Assembly: GCA_963808705.1 (NCBI GenBank)
Contig: CAWEHB010000008.1
Coordinates: forward strand, 434,001-498,000
Length of the DNA: 64,000 nucleotides
Source: JASHPR01 sp963808705
GTDB taxonomy: Bacteria; Actinomycetota; Actinomycetes; Streptosporangiales; Streptosporangiaceae
Direction: 5' to 3'
This document shows, in pieces, positions 34,066-42,808 of this stretch. The notes beneath the pieces are model-generated. The model had not been told where the DNA came from, ran no database searches, and worked only from the letters and a program-made list of their open reading frames with translations. Every line of letters starts with the position of its first letter. Positions within the stretch are counted from its first letter, which is position 1. Made by a program: the position numbers and the translations under genes.

Positions 34066-35583
34066 TCAGGGCAGCGCGGTCGTGACGGAGTTGCGCACGG
34101 CCGGGAGCGGAACCCAGGTCAGCGAGCTCGACACGGCGAGGATGGACCGCACTGCGCCGTCCTGGGTGACCACCCGCCCGGCGTAGACCGGCCCCGAGCC
34201 GGCGAGCGGGGTGACCACGACCGCGAACGGTGAGGACCGCCCGGCCTCGCGCGGCGTGGTCAGCGTGACGACCACGCTGTGCCCTGCGGCCACGGCCACC
34301 GTGCGGGGCGCCACGCTGCCCTGGCCCGCGGCCGTCAGTTCGGTCACGCTCACCTGGGCGGCGGCCTGGGGGGCCGAGAGCACCAGCGCGGAGGTACCGC
34401 CCGAGCTGGCCGGGTTGCCGGCGATCACGCCTTGCTCCTGCACCGGCGCGGCGGCGGCGATGAACGCGCCGGGCGCTCCGGCCGCCCCGCCCGGGACGCT
34501 CATGGAGACGCTCACGGGCACGCCGGAGGAGACCTGGATCGCCGCCGGGATCCCGCCGAGTGAGGGCAGCGCTATCCCGGCCGCCGATCCGCCGGGAAGG
34601 TCGATTCCGCTGCCGCCCGTCGGCTGGTACGAGCCTCGGGCGGTGATCGCGGTCACCTTGACCTGAGCGTTGCTCACGCCGGGTACCGCGACGTAGAGCT
34701 CGCGCCCCCCGGGCGTTCCGGGCAGGCCCGGCAGCACCTGGCTGGTGGCCGGGGCCGCGGTCGCGGGCAGCCACGCGCCGGGCTCGCTGCCGTTGGAGGT
34801 CTCAAGGACCGCGGCGACGACGCGGCCGACGCTGGTGGTCACGTTCAGCGCGACCACCCCCGACCCGTGCAGCAGCTTGGCCAGGGACTGGACCACGAGG
34901 CCGTGCGGCGGGACCCCGATCCCGGCGTCTGTGCTGCCGAGTATCGGGCCGCTGTCGGTGAGGATCTGGACCGTCGCGTCAGCGGCCTGGCTGTCGGTGT
35001 TCATCAGGTAGAGCTGGATATCGGCGACTGACTTCTGCCCCGGCCCGACGAACCAGAAATCGGTGCCCGGGGCCTGGCACTGCGCAGTGGCCAGCCCTCC
35101 GGCGCTCGTCTGCTCGGCTTCCAGCCCGCGCGCCATGGCGCCGCTGGCCTGGATCATCACGCCGCCCCGCACCGGGCTGGTGGGCACCGGAGCGCCGGAG
35201 GAGGCCGCGAACCCCTGAGCCGAGCCACGGGCCGCGGCGGGAGCAGCGGCCACGCTCACCAGGGACAGCCGGCCGGGCTGCGTGAGAACGTGCAGCGGGG
35301 CCGGCGGGGTGGCGGCGCCTGCCGGGGTCAGGCGGGTCACCTCGGCCTGGCCGGTGCCGGACGATGCCGTGGCCAGCGCCAGCCCGGATACGGTGGCGCC
35401 GGCCGAGCCCGGCGCCGGGCAGGCCCGCAGCGCTGCGGACACGGTGACCCGCGTCGGAGCCCGTGTCTGCGGGCCGGCGGCCAGGGCGGCGGGACGGCTG
35501 ATACTGGCCAGGCCGAACTCCGCGGCCAGCGCCATGATCACCAGCAACGCCAGCACGTACCTGTTCGCGACGAAGCGCCTCAC
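34066..35583 (-). CDS. DUF5719 family cell-envelope protein
   Basis: 505 residues from GTG 35583, which overlaps the preceding gene's stop as GTGA and has GGAGGGG seven bases upstream; an ATG at 35622 is the longer alternative. One N-terminal membrane helix (NRYVLALLVIMALAAEFGLA) anchors a large extracytoplasmic part made of Ala/Gly/Val/Ser-rich beta repeats with blocks such as FWFVGPGQKSVADIQLYLMN and VRSILAVSSSLTWVPLP at the end. Family members always follow a GT2 glycosyltransferase and whiB2, as here, so a role with that enzyme in an envelope glycan is likely but unproven. Confidence 0.82.
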   Translation of the reverse strand: MRRFVANRYVLALLVIMALAAEFGLASISRPAALAAGPQTRAPTRVTVSAALRACPAPGSAGATVSGLALATASSGTGQAEVTRLTPAGAATPPAPLHVLTQPGRLSLVSVAAAPAAARGSAQGFAASSGAPVPTSPVRGGVMIQASGAMARGLEAEQTSAGGLATAQCQAPGTDFWFVGPGQKSVADIQLYLMNTDSQAADATVQILTDSGPILGSTDAGIGVPPHGLVVQSLAKLLHGSGVVALNVTTSVGRVVAAVLETSNGSEPGAWLPATAAPATSQVLPGLPGTPGGRELYVAVPGVSNAQVKVTAITARGSYQPTGGSGIDLPGGSAAGIALPSLGGIPAAIQVSSGVPVSVSMSVPGGAAGAPGAFIAAAAPVQEQGVIAGNPASSGGTSALVLSAPQAAAQVSVTELTAAGQGSVAPRTVAVAAGHSVVVTLTTPREAGRSSPFAVVVTPLAGSGPVYAGRVVTQDGAVRSILAVSSSLTWVPLPAVRNSVTTALP

Positions 35584-38500
35584 CAGGCGTCCCCTCCGGA
35601 ATCGCGTTTCGGGACCGGCCACCGCGCTGGCTCGTCATCGTCCGGCGGCCCGGGACGGCGATGGCGGCTGCCGCCCGCGGGCGGCAGCGGATCGAGCATG
35701 TCGCCGCGTCCGGTCGGCCAGGCGGACGGCTGCGGCGGCGCGGACCAGCCGTCCTGCTCACCGGACGGCCACGACGCCCGTGAACCCGGCGCGCCGGCCG
35801 CCGCCTCCCCGGGCCACGCCGAGCCCGCCTCATCATCGTCTGGCCACGGCAGCCCCGCGGCCGCCGGCTCGTCCCCGGGCCACGGTGCCGCGCCGTCCGC
35901 TGTATCTTCCGGCCACGCCGCCGCGTCATCTCCCGCCCACGCCGCCGCTGCACGGTCTTCTGACCACGGCGCCGCCGCGCCCGCCGCGCTGTCTTCCGGC
36001 CACGACGCCGCCGCGCCCGCCGCGCTGTCTTCCGGCCACGACGCCGCCGCGCCCGCCGGCTCATACCCGGGCCACGCCGCCGCGACGGCCGTCGCATCAT
36101 CTCCCGGCCACGACTCCCCGGCGCCAGCGGCATCGCCGTCCTCCGGCCACGGGACCTGTGCGCCCGCCGGCTCATCCCCGGGCCATGCCGCCCGTGGCCC
36201 GGGCGCTCCGGCTGCCGCCTCCGCCCCGGGCCACGCCGCCCGGGCGGGCGCCGGGTCGCCTCCCGGCGAGGTATCCGCGGCCGCGGGCCGCCGCCGGGGC
36301 GCCGTCCGCCCGCGCCGGTCACGGCGGTCGCGCCGGTCGCGGCGCGGGCCTGGCGCGGTATCCCGGTCCCGCCGCGGCCCGCGCGCAGCCCGGCCGCCGT
36401 GACCGTGGGTCCGGCGTCCGGGCGGCACGCCGGCGCCCTCGGCCGCATCGCCGGCCGGGCGGGCGCCGCCCGCGGCCCGGGCCCCGGCCGCGGCGGGCGC
36501 GCTCGCCTCGGCCAACGTCCTGGACCCGGGCAGGGCCAGCGCGGCCACCACCGCCACCGCGACAAGCTCCAGGAGCAGGACCAGGTCGCGGGCGGTCTGA
36601 TTGCGGCTGATGGTGAGCACGCCGCCGCCGGGGGGCAGCCGGAAGGCCTGCGCCCAGCTGCCCGCCGGCGAAGCCACCGGGGCCAGCGGCTTCCCGTTCA
36701 GGGTGGCTTCCCATCCGCCGGCCGGCTCGGCCAGCTCCAGCGTTCCGCCTGCCGCGGGGGCCGGCGCACCGGAGACCCCGATCGCCCCGGACGGCACGGC
36801 CACCACCGTCCCGCTGGGCTCCACCACGCGGACCCGGGCCGCCAGCCCGCTCAGGCGCCACACGTCAAAGGCCGGCGTCGCGCTGACCGGCTGCAGGCCC
36901 GCGACGCCGTTCAGCAGCCGGGCCAGGTTCTGGTTCACCGGGGCGGGCAGGAGCACGAAGCCGATGTCGAACTGGGCGAGCTGCTGGCTCTGGTCTACCG
37001 CCTCACCGCCGTTCGGGGCGACCAGGGCCGCCACGGCGGTGTTCAGGGCGCTCTGGGCCGCGGGCGCCGGCGCCAGGTCCGGATCGCCGAGCGACGGGCT
37101 GGTTCCGCGCTGCAGCGAGTAGCTCACCTGGCTGCCGTCCGGGCGCAGCACGAGCGTCCTCAGCTGCAGGCCGCTGTCGGGCGCGGCGGTGACGACGGCG
37201 GGCACGACCGGGCCGGACACGGGTGCGACGGGCCCGCGAACGCCGCTGGTCACCCAGGACGCGGCGGCGAGGACCGGCGTCGAGCAGGCGACGGCGGCCA
37301 GCACCACCACCCCGATACCGTGCAGCGTGCGCGGCCCGCGCGGGCCGGAGCCGCCCTTCTTGCCGCTGCCGCCCGGCGTCGCCGCGCTGAGCCGGTCGCC
37401 GCGCAGCAGCGCCTCGCCCGCGGTCACGCCTGCGAGCAGCAGGCCCATCGCGGCGATCAGCAGGGCCACTCCCGGCCAGGCCGACACCGCAGGCCCGCCG
37501 GCGGGCGGAGTGATCATGACACGGCTCACGGCCACTGCGATCGCCAGGCCGGACAGCGCCACGCCCCAGCCCGCCAGCACGAGGGCCCGGCGCCTGCTCA
37601 GCAGCAGCGCGGCCAGCGCGGCGACGGCGAGCCCGGCCGTCACCCAGACCGGGGGGATGCCGGGGCCGCCCGGGCTGAGCAGCATCACCGAGCGGGCCGG
37701 CAGGTCGTGGACGGCCAGGCCGGGCTGCTGCAGGCCGACCTCGAGCAGTAGCCCGGAGGGATCCGACGCGGCCTGGACCGTCCACGGCAGGAGCAGCACC
37801 GGCGGCACCAGCGCGACAATGGCCAGGTTGCGCCACATGGCGGGCCGGACGGCGATGAGGGCGAGGGCGGCGGCCAGGGCCACGATCCAGACCAGCGGGA
37901 CGAACGCGGCGGCGACCGCGACGGTCAGCCCGGTGGCCCAGGCGGCCCGGCGGGCCCGGCGGGCCGGCTGGGTCAGCATCCGCCCGGCCAGCAGCGCGAT
38001 CACCGGGAGCAGCACGAAGACCACGGCGGTGCCGATCCGGCCGGCGGCGATCGTGCCGGTGGCCACGGGCAGCAGCGCGTAGGAGGCTGCCGCCCAGACC
38101 CGGACCGGCGTGGAGCGCGTGACCCGCCGCACCGCCAGGAACGCGGTGACACCCGCCAGCGGCACGCAACCGAGCAGGATCACGTCCACGGCGAGCCACG
38201 GCTTGCCGCCGAGCACGGTGGCGAGCGCGGCGACGACGGCCAGGTACGGGGGGGTGCTGTTGCCGGAGCCGATTCCTACCGGGTGGAAGCCCTGCAGGTA
38301 CTCGTGCCACAGCGCGGCGGCACCGCCCCAGGCCGGGACCAGCGCGCCGCCGCCGAGCAGTCCCGAGCCGAGCAGCGAGCGCTCGGCGACCAGGGACACC
38401 ACGGTCAGGCTGAGGAACAGCAGCACGCCGGGGTTGGTCAGGATGCGCTGCGCCAGCCCGGTGTCGGTGAGCAGGAAATCGGCCTCGTCGGGATCGTCGG

Positions 38501-39620
38501 TCGCGTGGTGCGTGCCCGCCGTGTCCGCCGGACCGGACCTGGACAGGGCCGACGCGGCGAATTCCGCGGTGCGCCGCACCGACCGGCCCGGCGGCAGGTT
38601 GCTGCGCAGCCGCCCGTAGGCGGCCCGCCGGCCTAGCGCCCGGCGGCGGCGCAGCGCCAGCAGCCGGAACGGATGGCCGAGCACGGAGCCGACGGCGGCC
38701 AGTTCATCCAGTCCCGCGGCCACGCGCTTGGCCAGCAGGAGGTACAGCGCGCGGAGGATGGAGATGGTCAGGTTGCCGACCGCCGACGCGAGCATCGGCC
38801 GCGCGGGAAGGTTCCCGATCAGGGTCAGCATCGCGTTGCGCCGGTCGAGCTGGCGGGGACGCCGGGCGACCGATATCGGCCGCCGCCGGCGGGCGGATGC
38901 TTCCACGTGGTAGACGACGGCGTCGGTGATCACCCGCACCCGGTAGCCGGCCGCATGGACCCGCCAGCAGAAGTCGATGTCTTCCCGGAACAGCGCCATG
39001 TCGGTGTCAAAGCCGCCCACCGAGTCCCAGACGTCGCGCCGGATCAGCATGCCCGCGCTGCTCACGGCCAGACAGTCGCGGTCCCCGTCGTGCTGGCCCT
39101 GGTCCACCTCGCGCGGGTCGACGCCGCTGATCCGGCGGCCCGCGGTGTCGATGGTGATCCCGGCCTCGAGGATCACCTGCCGGTCGGCCCAGTCCCTGAC
39201 CTTGGGGCCGAGCACCGCGGCCGACCGGGTCTCCGCGGCCCCGCGGAGCAGCTGCTCCAGGGCGTCGGGCGCGGGCTCGGAGTCGTCGTGCAGCAGCCAC
39301 ACCCATTCCGCCCGGTCCCCTCCTGGCAGGCCCACCGGGCCGGGGACGTTCACGTTCGCCGCGCGGTGCTGCAGGGCGCGGGTGACCGCCTCGCCGTAGC
39401 CCGTGGCCCGGTCCATGCCGAAGACGACTTCCCGGCCGAGCAGGCCGGCCAGCACCGAGCCGCTGCGGTCCCGGCTGCCGGTGTCGACGGCGACGACGCG
39501 CTGCACCGGCCTGGTCTGATCAAGCAGGGACTGGATAACGCGCGGCAGCCACGCGGCGCCGTCATGGGCGACGATCACCGCGGTTACGACGTGCTGCGAG
39601 TAGGTCTCGTTCGGCGACAA
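35580..39620 (-). CDS. Giant GT2-family membrane glycosyltransferase
   Basis: 1346 residues. N-terminal GT2 domain (about 1-290): VTAVIVAHDGAAWLPRVIQSL, VAVDTGSRDRS, LLHDDSEPAPDALEQLL, GMLIRRDVWDSVGGFD and FREDIDFCWRVHAAGYR (catalytic ED). Then about 12-14 membrane helices to residue 760, an extracytoplasmic domain, and a last helix near residue 1020 (LVLLLELVAVAVVAALAL). The final 300 residues are disordered, first Arg-rich (DRRDRRDRRG), then a Trp-Pro-(E/G)-D repeat tail. The same gene order (GT2, DUF5719, near whiB2 and manB) occurs in other actinobacteria, suggesting a polyprenyl-linked mannose or similar envelope glycan; the sugar is unknown. Confidence 0.88.
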   Translation of the reverse strand: MSPNETYSQHVVTAVIVAHDGAAWLPRVIQSLLDQTRPVQRVVAVDTGSRDRSGSVLAGLLGREVVFGMDRATGYGEAVTRALQHRAANVNVPGPVGLPGGDRAEWVWLLHDDSEPAPDALEQLLRGAAETRSAAVLGPKVRDWADRQVILEAGITIDTAGRRISGVDPREVDQGQHDGDRDCLAVSSAGMLIRRDVWDSVGGFDTDMALFREDIDFCWRVHAAGYRVRVITDAVVYHVEASARRRRPISVARRPRQLDRRNAMLTLIGNLPARPMLASAVGNLTISILRALYLLLAKRVAAGLDELAAVGSVLGHPFRLLALRRRRALGRRAAYGRLRSNLPPGRSVRRTAEFAASALSRSGPADTAGTHHATDDPDEADFLLTDTGLAQRILTNPGVLLFLSLTVVSLVAERSLLGSGLLGGGALVPAWGGAAALWHEYLQGFHPVGIGSGNSTPPYLAVVAALATVLGGKPWLAVDVILLGCVPLAGVTAFLAVRRVTRSTPVRVWAAASYALLPVATGTIAAGRIGTAVVFVLLPVIALLAGRMLTQPARRARRAAWATGLTVAVAAAFVPLVWIVALAAALALIAVRPAMWRNLAIVALVPPVLLLPWTVQAASDPSGLLLEVGLQQPGLAVHDLPARSVMLLSPGGPGIPPVWVTAGLAVAALAALLLSRRRALVLAGWGVALSGLAIAVAVSRVMITPPAGGPAVSAWPGVALLIAAMGLLLAGVTAGEALLRGDRLSAATPGGSGKKGGSGPRGPRTLHGIGVVVLAAVACSTPVLAAASWVTSGVRGPVAPVSGPVVPAVVTAAPDSGLQLRTLVLRPDGSQVSYSLQRGTSPSLGDPDLAPAPAAQSALNTAVAALVAPNGGEAVDQSQQLAQFDIGFVLLPAPVNQNLARLLNGVAGLQPVSATPAFDVWRLSGLAARVRVVEPSGTVVAVPSGAIGVSGAPAPAAGGTLELAEPAGGWEATLNGKPLAPVASPAGSWAQAFRLPPGGGVLTISRNQTARDLVLLLELVAVAVVAALALPGSRTLAEASAPAAAGARAAGGARPAGDAAEGAGVPPGRRTHGHGGRAARGPRRDRDTAPGPRRDRRDRRDRRGRTAPRRRPAAADTSPGGDPAPARAAWPGAEAAAGAPGPRAAWPGDEPAGAQVPWPEDGDAAGAGESWPGDDATAVAAAWPGYEPAGAAASWPEDSAAGAAASWPEDSAAGAAAPWSEDRAAAAWAGDDAAAWPEDTADGAAPWPGDEPAAAGLPWPDDDEAGSAWPGEAAAGAPGSRASWPSGEQDGWSAPPQPSAWPTGRGDMLDPLPPAGGSRHRRPGPPDDDEPARWPVPKRDSGGDAW
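35965..36060 (-). repeat. 36-bp in-frame repeats in the glycosyltransferase tail
   Basis: Copies at 35965-36000 and 36001-36036 differ by one base, followed by a partial copy to 36060. Each encodes about S-W-P-E-D-S-A-A-G-A-A-A. They are the most regular part of a longer tail (35.7-36.3 kb) in which (A/S)-W-P-(G/E)-(D/E) recurs roughly every 12-20 residues, so the tail has grown by unit duplication. Confidence 0.85.
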
Positions 39621-39815
39621 GTAGGGTCCGCTCGCTGTTCAGAAGGTCACCTGCGGGCCGGCGGGAGGGCGTGGCGATCCGGTCATGCAGGGCGGTTGTA
39701 CCTCGTGAACAATACGCGAAGGGGGAGTATCAGGACGGCCAGATGCCATGCTTGGCCCCGGCCTCGCCGAGGCTCGCGGCCGGCCCGGGAACCATGCCGG
39801 CGCCGGTCAGCCGGA

Positions 39816-40097
39816 CTACATGGCCTGGCGCTTGAGCCGCCTGCGCTCGCGCTCCGACAGGCCGCCCCAGATGCCGAAGCGCTCGTCGTGCTCCAGCGCG
39901 TACTCCAGGCACTCGGCCCGGACCTCGCAGCTGCGGCAGACCTTCTTGGCCTCCCGGGTCGAGCCTCCCTTCTCCGGGAAGAACGCCTCCGGATCGGTCT
40001 GCGCGCAGAGCGCGCGGTCCTGCCAGCCCAACTCTCCGGCATCGTCAGCGTCGATGCCGAACCCGTCGTGCACCAGCGAGACGATGACGTCAGTCAC
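39816..40097 (-). CDS. whiB2: WhiB2-type transcription factor (WhmD)
   Basis: 93 residues. WhiB domain with four Fe-S cysteines: ALCAQTDPEAFFPEKGGSTREAKKVCRSCEVRAECLEY, then the GIWGG turn and basic ERERRRLKRQAM end. The position between the GT2/DUF5719 genes and the F420 genes is that of whiB2/whmD, which binds sigma A and controls septation and sporulation genes in actinobacteria. The 195-bp gap downstream has no gene. It is divergent from fbiA across 203 bp. Confidence 0.95.
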   Translation of the reverse strand: MTDVIVSLVHDGFGIDADDAGELGWQDRALCAQTDPEAFFPEKGGSTREAKKVCRSCEVRAECLEYALEHDERFGIWGGLSERERRRLKRQAM

Positions 40098-40190
40098 AGC
40101 GCACCTCCAGCCCCCTCCCGTTAACCCCGTCGGCCCGCGCCGCTTCCCCCGGGCACGAGAATTACACAGTTGAAATTACACCCGCGTGTC

Positions 40191-40221
40191 TTGCACTACG
40201 TCAAGTGGGATACGTGATAAT
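40191..40221 (+). promoter_or_regulatory. Probable fbiA promoter
   Basis: TTGCAC (40191-40196) is followed after 18 bp by TGATAA (40215-40220), a fair sigma-A-like pair about 80 bp before the fbiA start. The surrounding stretch 40160-40220 is AT-richer than anything nearby and carries two ATTACAC copies on its left, which may serve divergent whiB2. Confidence 0.5.
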
Positions 40222-40300
40222 GGCCGCCCGCTTGGCCGTGATGACGGGTTTTCGGGGGGCTCGCGGGAAGCCCCGCGCCGCCAGTTGCGAGACTTCCGGC

Positions 40301-41365
40301 ATGCGCATCACCGTTCTGGCCGGCGGCGTGGGCGGCGCCCGCTTCCTGCGCGGCCTGCAGGCCGCCGCGCCCGGCGCCGCGATCACGGTCATCGGCAACA
40401 CCGGCGACGACATCAGCCTGTTCGGCCTGCACGTGAGCCCTGACCTGGACACCGTCATGTACACGCTGGGCGGCGGGGTTAGCGAGGAGCAAGGCTGGGG
40501 GCGCGCCGACGAGACCTTCACCGTCCTGCACGAGCTCGCCGCCTACGGGGCGGGGCCCGGCTGGTTCAGCCTCGGCGACCGTGACTTCGCGACGCACATC
40601 GCGCGGACCAGCATGCTGCGGGCGGGCCTCCCGCTGTCCGCGGCCACCAGGGCGCTGAGCGAGCGGTGGCAGCCCGGCGTCACCCTGCTGCCCATGACCG
40701 ATGACCAGGTCGAGACCCACGTGACCCTGGCTGAGGCTGGTGGCGGGGATGGCGGGGGCGAAGACCGGGGGAAAGCTGGCCGGACCGTGCACTTCCAGGA
40801 GTGGTGGGTCAGGATGCACGCCGCCGTCCCGGCCGCCGAGATCACGTTCACCGGCGCCGAGACGGCGGCGCCGGCGCCGGGAGTGCTCGACGCGATTGCC
40901 GCCGCGGACTGCGTGCTGCTGCCGCCGTCCAACCCGGTGGTCAGCGTCGGGGCCATCCTCGCGGTGCCCGGGATCGCCGACGCGGTGCGCGCCAAGACCG
41001 TGGTCGGGGTCTCGCCGATCATCGGCGGGGCGCCGGTGCGCGGCATGGCCGACGCGTGCCTGGCCGCGATCGGCGTGGAGACGACCGCCACCGCGGTCGC
41101 CGCGCACTACGGTGCCGGGCTGCTCGACGGCTGGCTGGTCGACGACCAGGACAAGGCGGCGGCCGACGACCCCCGGCTGGCCGGGATCACGGTCCGGGCG
41201 CTCCCGCTCTACATGACCGACCTGGCGGCGGCGGCCGAGATCGCGCGGGCCGCCCTGTCCCTCGTCGCGGAGCTGACGCCATCTCGCCAAAGGGGCGCGG
41301 TGCCGCCTGGAGCCGGGAGCGAGGAGCCGGAGGGGAACGAGCGACGAGGGAAGGCGGTGCCGTGA
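40301..41365 (+). CDS. fbiA: FbiA/CofD: phospho-lactate (phosphoenolpyruvyl) transferase for F420
   Basis: 354 residues from ATG 40301. Transfers the phosphoenolpyruvyl or lactyl-phosphate group onto the deazaflavin Fo. CofD motifs: ITVLAGGVGGARFLRGL, VIGNTGDDISLFGLHVSPDLDTVMYTLGG, WFSLGDRDFATHIART, VHFQEWWVR, LLPPSNPVVSVGAILAVPGI and VGVSPIIGGAPVRGMAD. Odd points: a Gly/Asp-rich insertion (EAGGGDGGGEDRGKAG) before VHFQEWW, and a C-terminal extension of about 25 residues (PSRQRGAVPPGAG...) encoded by copy D of the junction element. The TGA stop overlaps a GTG in frame with fbiB. Confidence 0.95.
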   Translation: MRITVLAGGVGGARFLRGLQAAAPGAAITVIGNTGDDISLFGLHVSPDLDTVMYTLGGGVSEEQGWGRADETFTVLHELAAYGAGPGWFSLGDRDFATHIARTSMLRAGLPLSAATRALSERWQPGVTLLPMTDDQVETHVTLAEAGGGDGGGEDRGKAGRTVHFQEWWVRMHAAVPAAEITFTGAETAAPAPGVLDAIAAADCVLLPPSNPVVSVGAILAVPGIADAVRAKTVVGVSPIIGGAPVRGMADACLAAIGVETTATAVAAHYGAGLLDGWLVDDQDKAAADDPRLAGITVRALPLYMTDLAAAAEIARAALSLVAELTPSRQRGAVPPGAGSEEPEGNERRGKAVP

Positions 41366-41400
41366 AGGGGGATGGGGAGGTGGGTGGGGCCCCGGAGGCG
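41283..41400 (+). repeat. Dispersed junction element, copy D (fbiA/fbiB)
   Basis: CTCGCCAAAGGGGCGCGGTG, CCGCCTGGAGCCGGGAGCGA, GGAGCC...AACGAGCGACG, AGGGAAGGCGGTGCC, GTGAAGGGGGATGGGGAGG, TGGGTGGGGCCCCGGAGGCG. The left part encodes the last residues of FbiA; the G-tracts at 41367-41389 form a canonical four-run G-quadruplex motif on the coding strand; and the final GGAGG is the ribosome-binding site of fbiB, seven bases ahead of ATG 41404. Confidence 0.85.
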
Positions 41401-41403
41401 AAA

Positions 41404-42684
41404 ATGACACAGATCACCGTCTCCGGAGTCCCCGGGCTGCCGGAGATCTCGCCCGGGGCCGACCTCGCGCGGCTGATCGGCGACGCAGCGCCCGACCTGC
41501 GGGACGGCGACATCCTGGTCGTCACGTCGAAGATCATCAGCAAGGCGGAGGGGCGGGTGATCCGCGCGGACCGGGAGCGCGCGATCGACGGGGAGGCGGT
41601 CCGGGTGGTGGCGCGGCGCGGCCCGACCAGGATCGCCGAGACCCGGCACGGCCTGGTGCTGGCGGCCGCGGGGGTCGACAGCTCCAACACGGCCCCGGGC
41701 ACGGTGGTGCTGCTGCCCGAGGACCCGGACGGCTCGGCCCGGCGGCTGCGCAAGGCGCTGGCCGGGCGGCGCGCGGTCAGCGTCGGGGTCGTCATCACCG
41801 ACACCATGGGCCGGCCGTGGCGCATCGGGCAGACCGACACCGCGATCGGCGCGGCCGGGCTCGCGCCGCTGCGCGACCACCGCGGCCAGCCCGACACGTT
41901 CGGCAACACGATGGAGGTGACGATCGCGGCCGTCGCGGACGAGATCGCCGCCGCGGCCGACCTGGTCAAGGGCAAGACCGCGCAGGTACCGGTGGCCATC
42001 GTGCGGGGCCTGGCCGAACTGGTGACCGGATCCGACGGCCCGGGCGCCGCCGCCCTGATCCGGCCCGCCGCGGAGGACATGTTCCGCCTGGGCGCCGCCG
42101 ACGTGCTGCGCGAGCGCCGGACCGTCCGCGAGTTCACCGCGGAGCCTGTCGACCCGGCCGCGGTCCGGCGCGCGATCGCGGCCGCGCTGACCGCGCCGGC
42201 CCCGCACCACAGCCAGCCGTGGCGGTTCGCGGTCGTGGAGTCGCAGCGGGCCAGGACCGCGCTGCTGGACGACATGCTCGCGGCGTGGACCGCCGACCTG
42301 CGCGGCGACGGGTTCACCGAGGAGCAGATCACCCGGCGGACCCGGCGCGGCGAGCCGCTGCGCCGGGCGCCGCTGATCATCGTGCCGTGCCTGGCCGCCG
42401 AGGCGGCGCACCCCTATCCGGACCAGCGGCGCTCGGCCGCCGAGCGCGCGATGTTCCTGGTCGCGATGGGCGCGGCGGTACAGAACCTGCTCGTGGCCCT
42501 CGCGGTGGACGGGCTCGGGTCGTGCTGGGTGTCCAGTACCCTGTTCTGCCCGCAGGTCGCCGCGGGCGCGCTCGGCCTGCCGCCCGGCTGGGAGCCGATG
42601 GGCGCGGTCGGGGTCGGCCACCCCGCCGCGCCCCCGCCGCCCCGCCCCGACCGCGACCCGGCGAGCTTCCTGATCACCCTGTGA
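41404..42684 (+). CDS. fbiB: FbiB: F420 gamma-glutamyl ligase with nitroreductase-like domain
   Basis: 426 residues, the two-domain actinobacterial form. N-terminal CofE domain (1-245): DGDILVVTSKIISKAEGR, RHGLVLAAAGVDSSN, VGVVITDTMGRPWRIGQTDTAIGAAG and GNTMEVTIAAVADEIAAAADLVKGK, which adds the glutamate tail. C-terminal domain (250-426): RRTVREFTAEPVD, APHHSQPWRF, AERAMFLVAMGAAVQNLL and DGLGSCWVSSTLF, an FMN-binding nitroreductase fold that reduces dehydro-F420-0. Start ATG 41404 is preferred (GGAGG); an in-frame GTG at 41362 overlaps the fbiA stop but lies in the repeat. Confidence 0.95.
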   Translation: MTQITVSGVPGLPEISPGADLARLIGDAAPDLRDGDILVVTSKIISKAEGRVIRADRERAIDGEAVRVVARRGPTRIAETRHGLVLAAAGVDSSNTAPGTVVLLPEDPDGSARRLRKALAGRRAVSVGVVITDTMGRPWRIGQTDTAIGAAGLAPLRDHRGQPDTFGNTMEVTIAAVADEIAAAADLVKGKTAQVPVAIVRGLAELVTGSDGPGAAALIRPAAEDMFRLGAADVLRERRTVREFTAEPVDPAAVRRAIAAALTAPAPHHSQPWRFAVVESQRARTALLDDMLAAWTADLRGDGFTEEQITRRTRRGEPLRRAPLIIVPCLAAEAAHPYPDQRRSAAERAMFLVAMGAAVQNLLVALAVDGLGSCWVSSTLFCPQVAAGALGLPPGWEPMGAVGVGHPAAPPPPRPDRDPASFLITL

Positions 42685-42692
42685 CTGGGCCT

Positions 42693-42776
42693 TTTTCATC
42701 CGCCTACGGCTGTCACGTACTTTTCATCCGCCTACGGCTGTCACGTACTCCGAGCGTGACATCGGGCGGATGAAAA
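42693..42776. terminator. Duplicated arm and hairpin terminator between convergent fbiB and fbiC
   Basis: A 28-bp unit starting TTTTCATCCGCC occurs twice in tandem (42693-42720 and 42721-42748). The second copy pairs with downstream sequence: TTTTCATCCGCC (42721-42732) with GGCGGATGAAAA (42765-42776), and inside it GTCACG (42740-42745) with CGTGAC (42755-42760). The structure is flanked by A- and T-runs on both sides, so it can terminate from either direction. Confidence 0.85.
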
Positions 42777-42808
42777 GGTTCACAGCGGGGCGAGCCGGCC
42801 CGGCGCGG

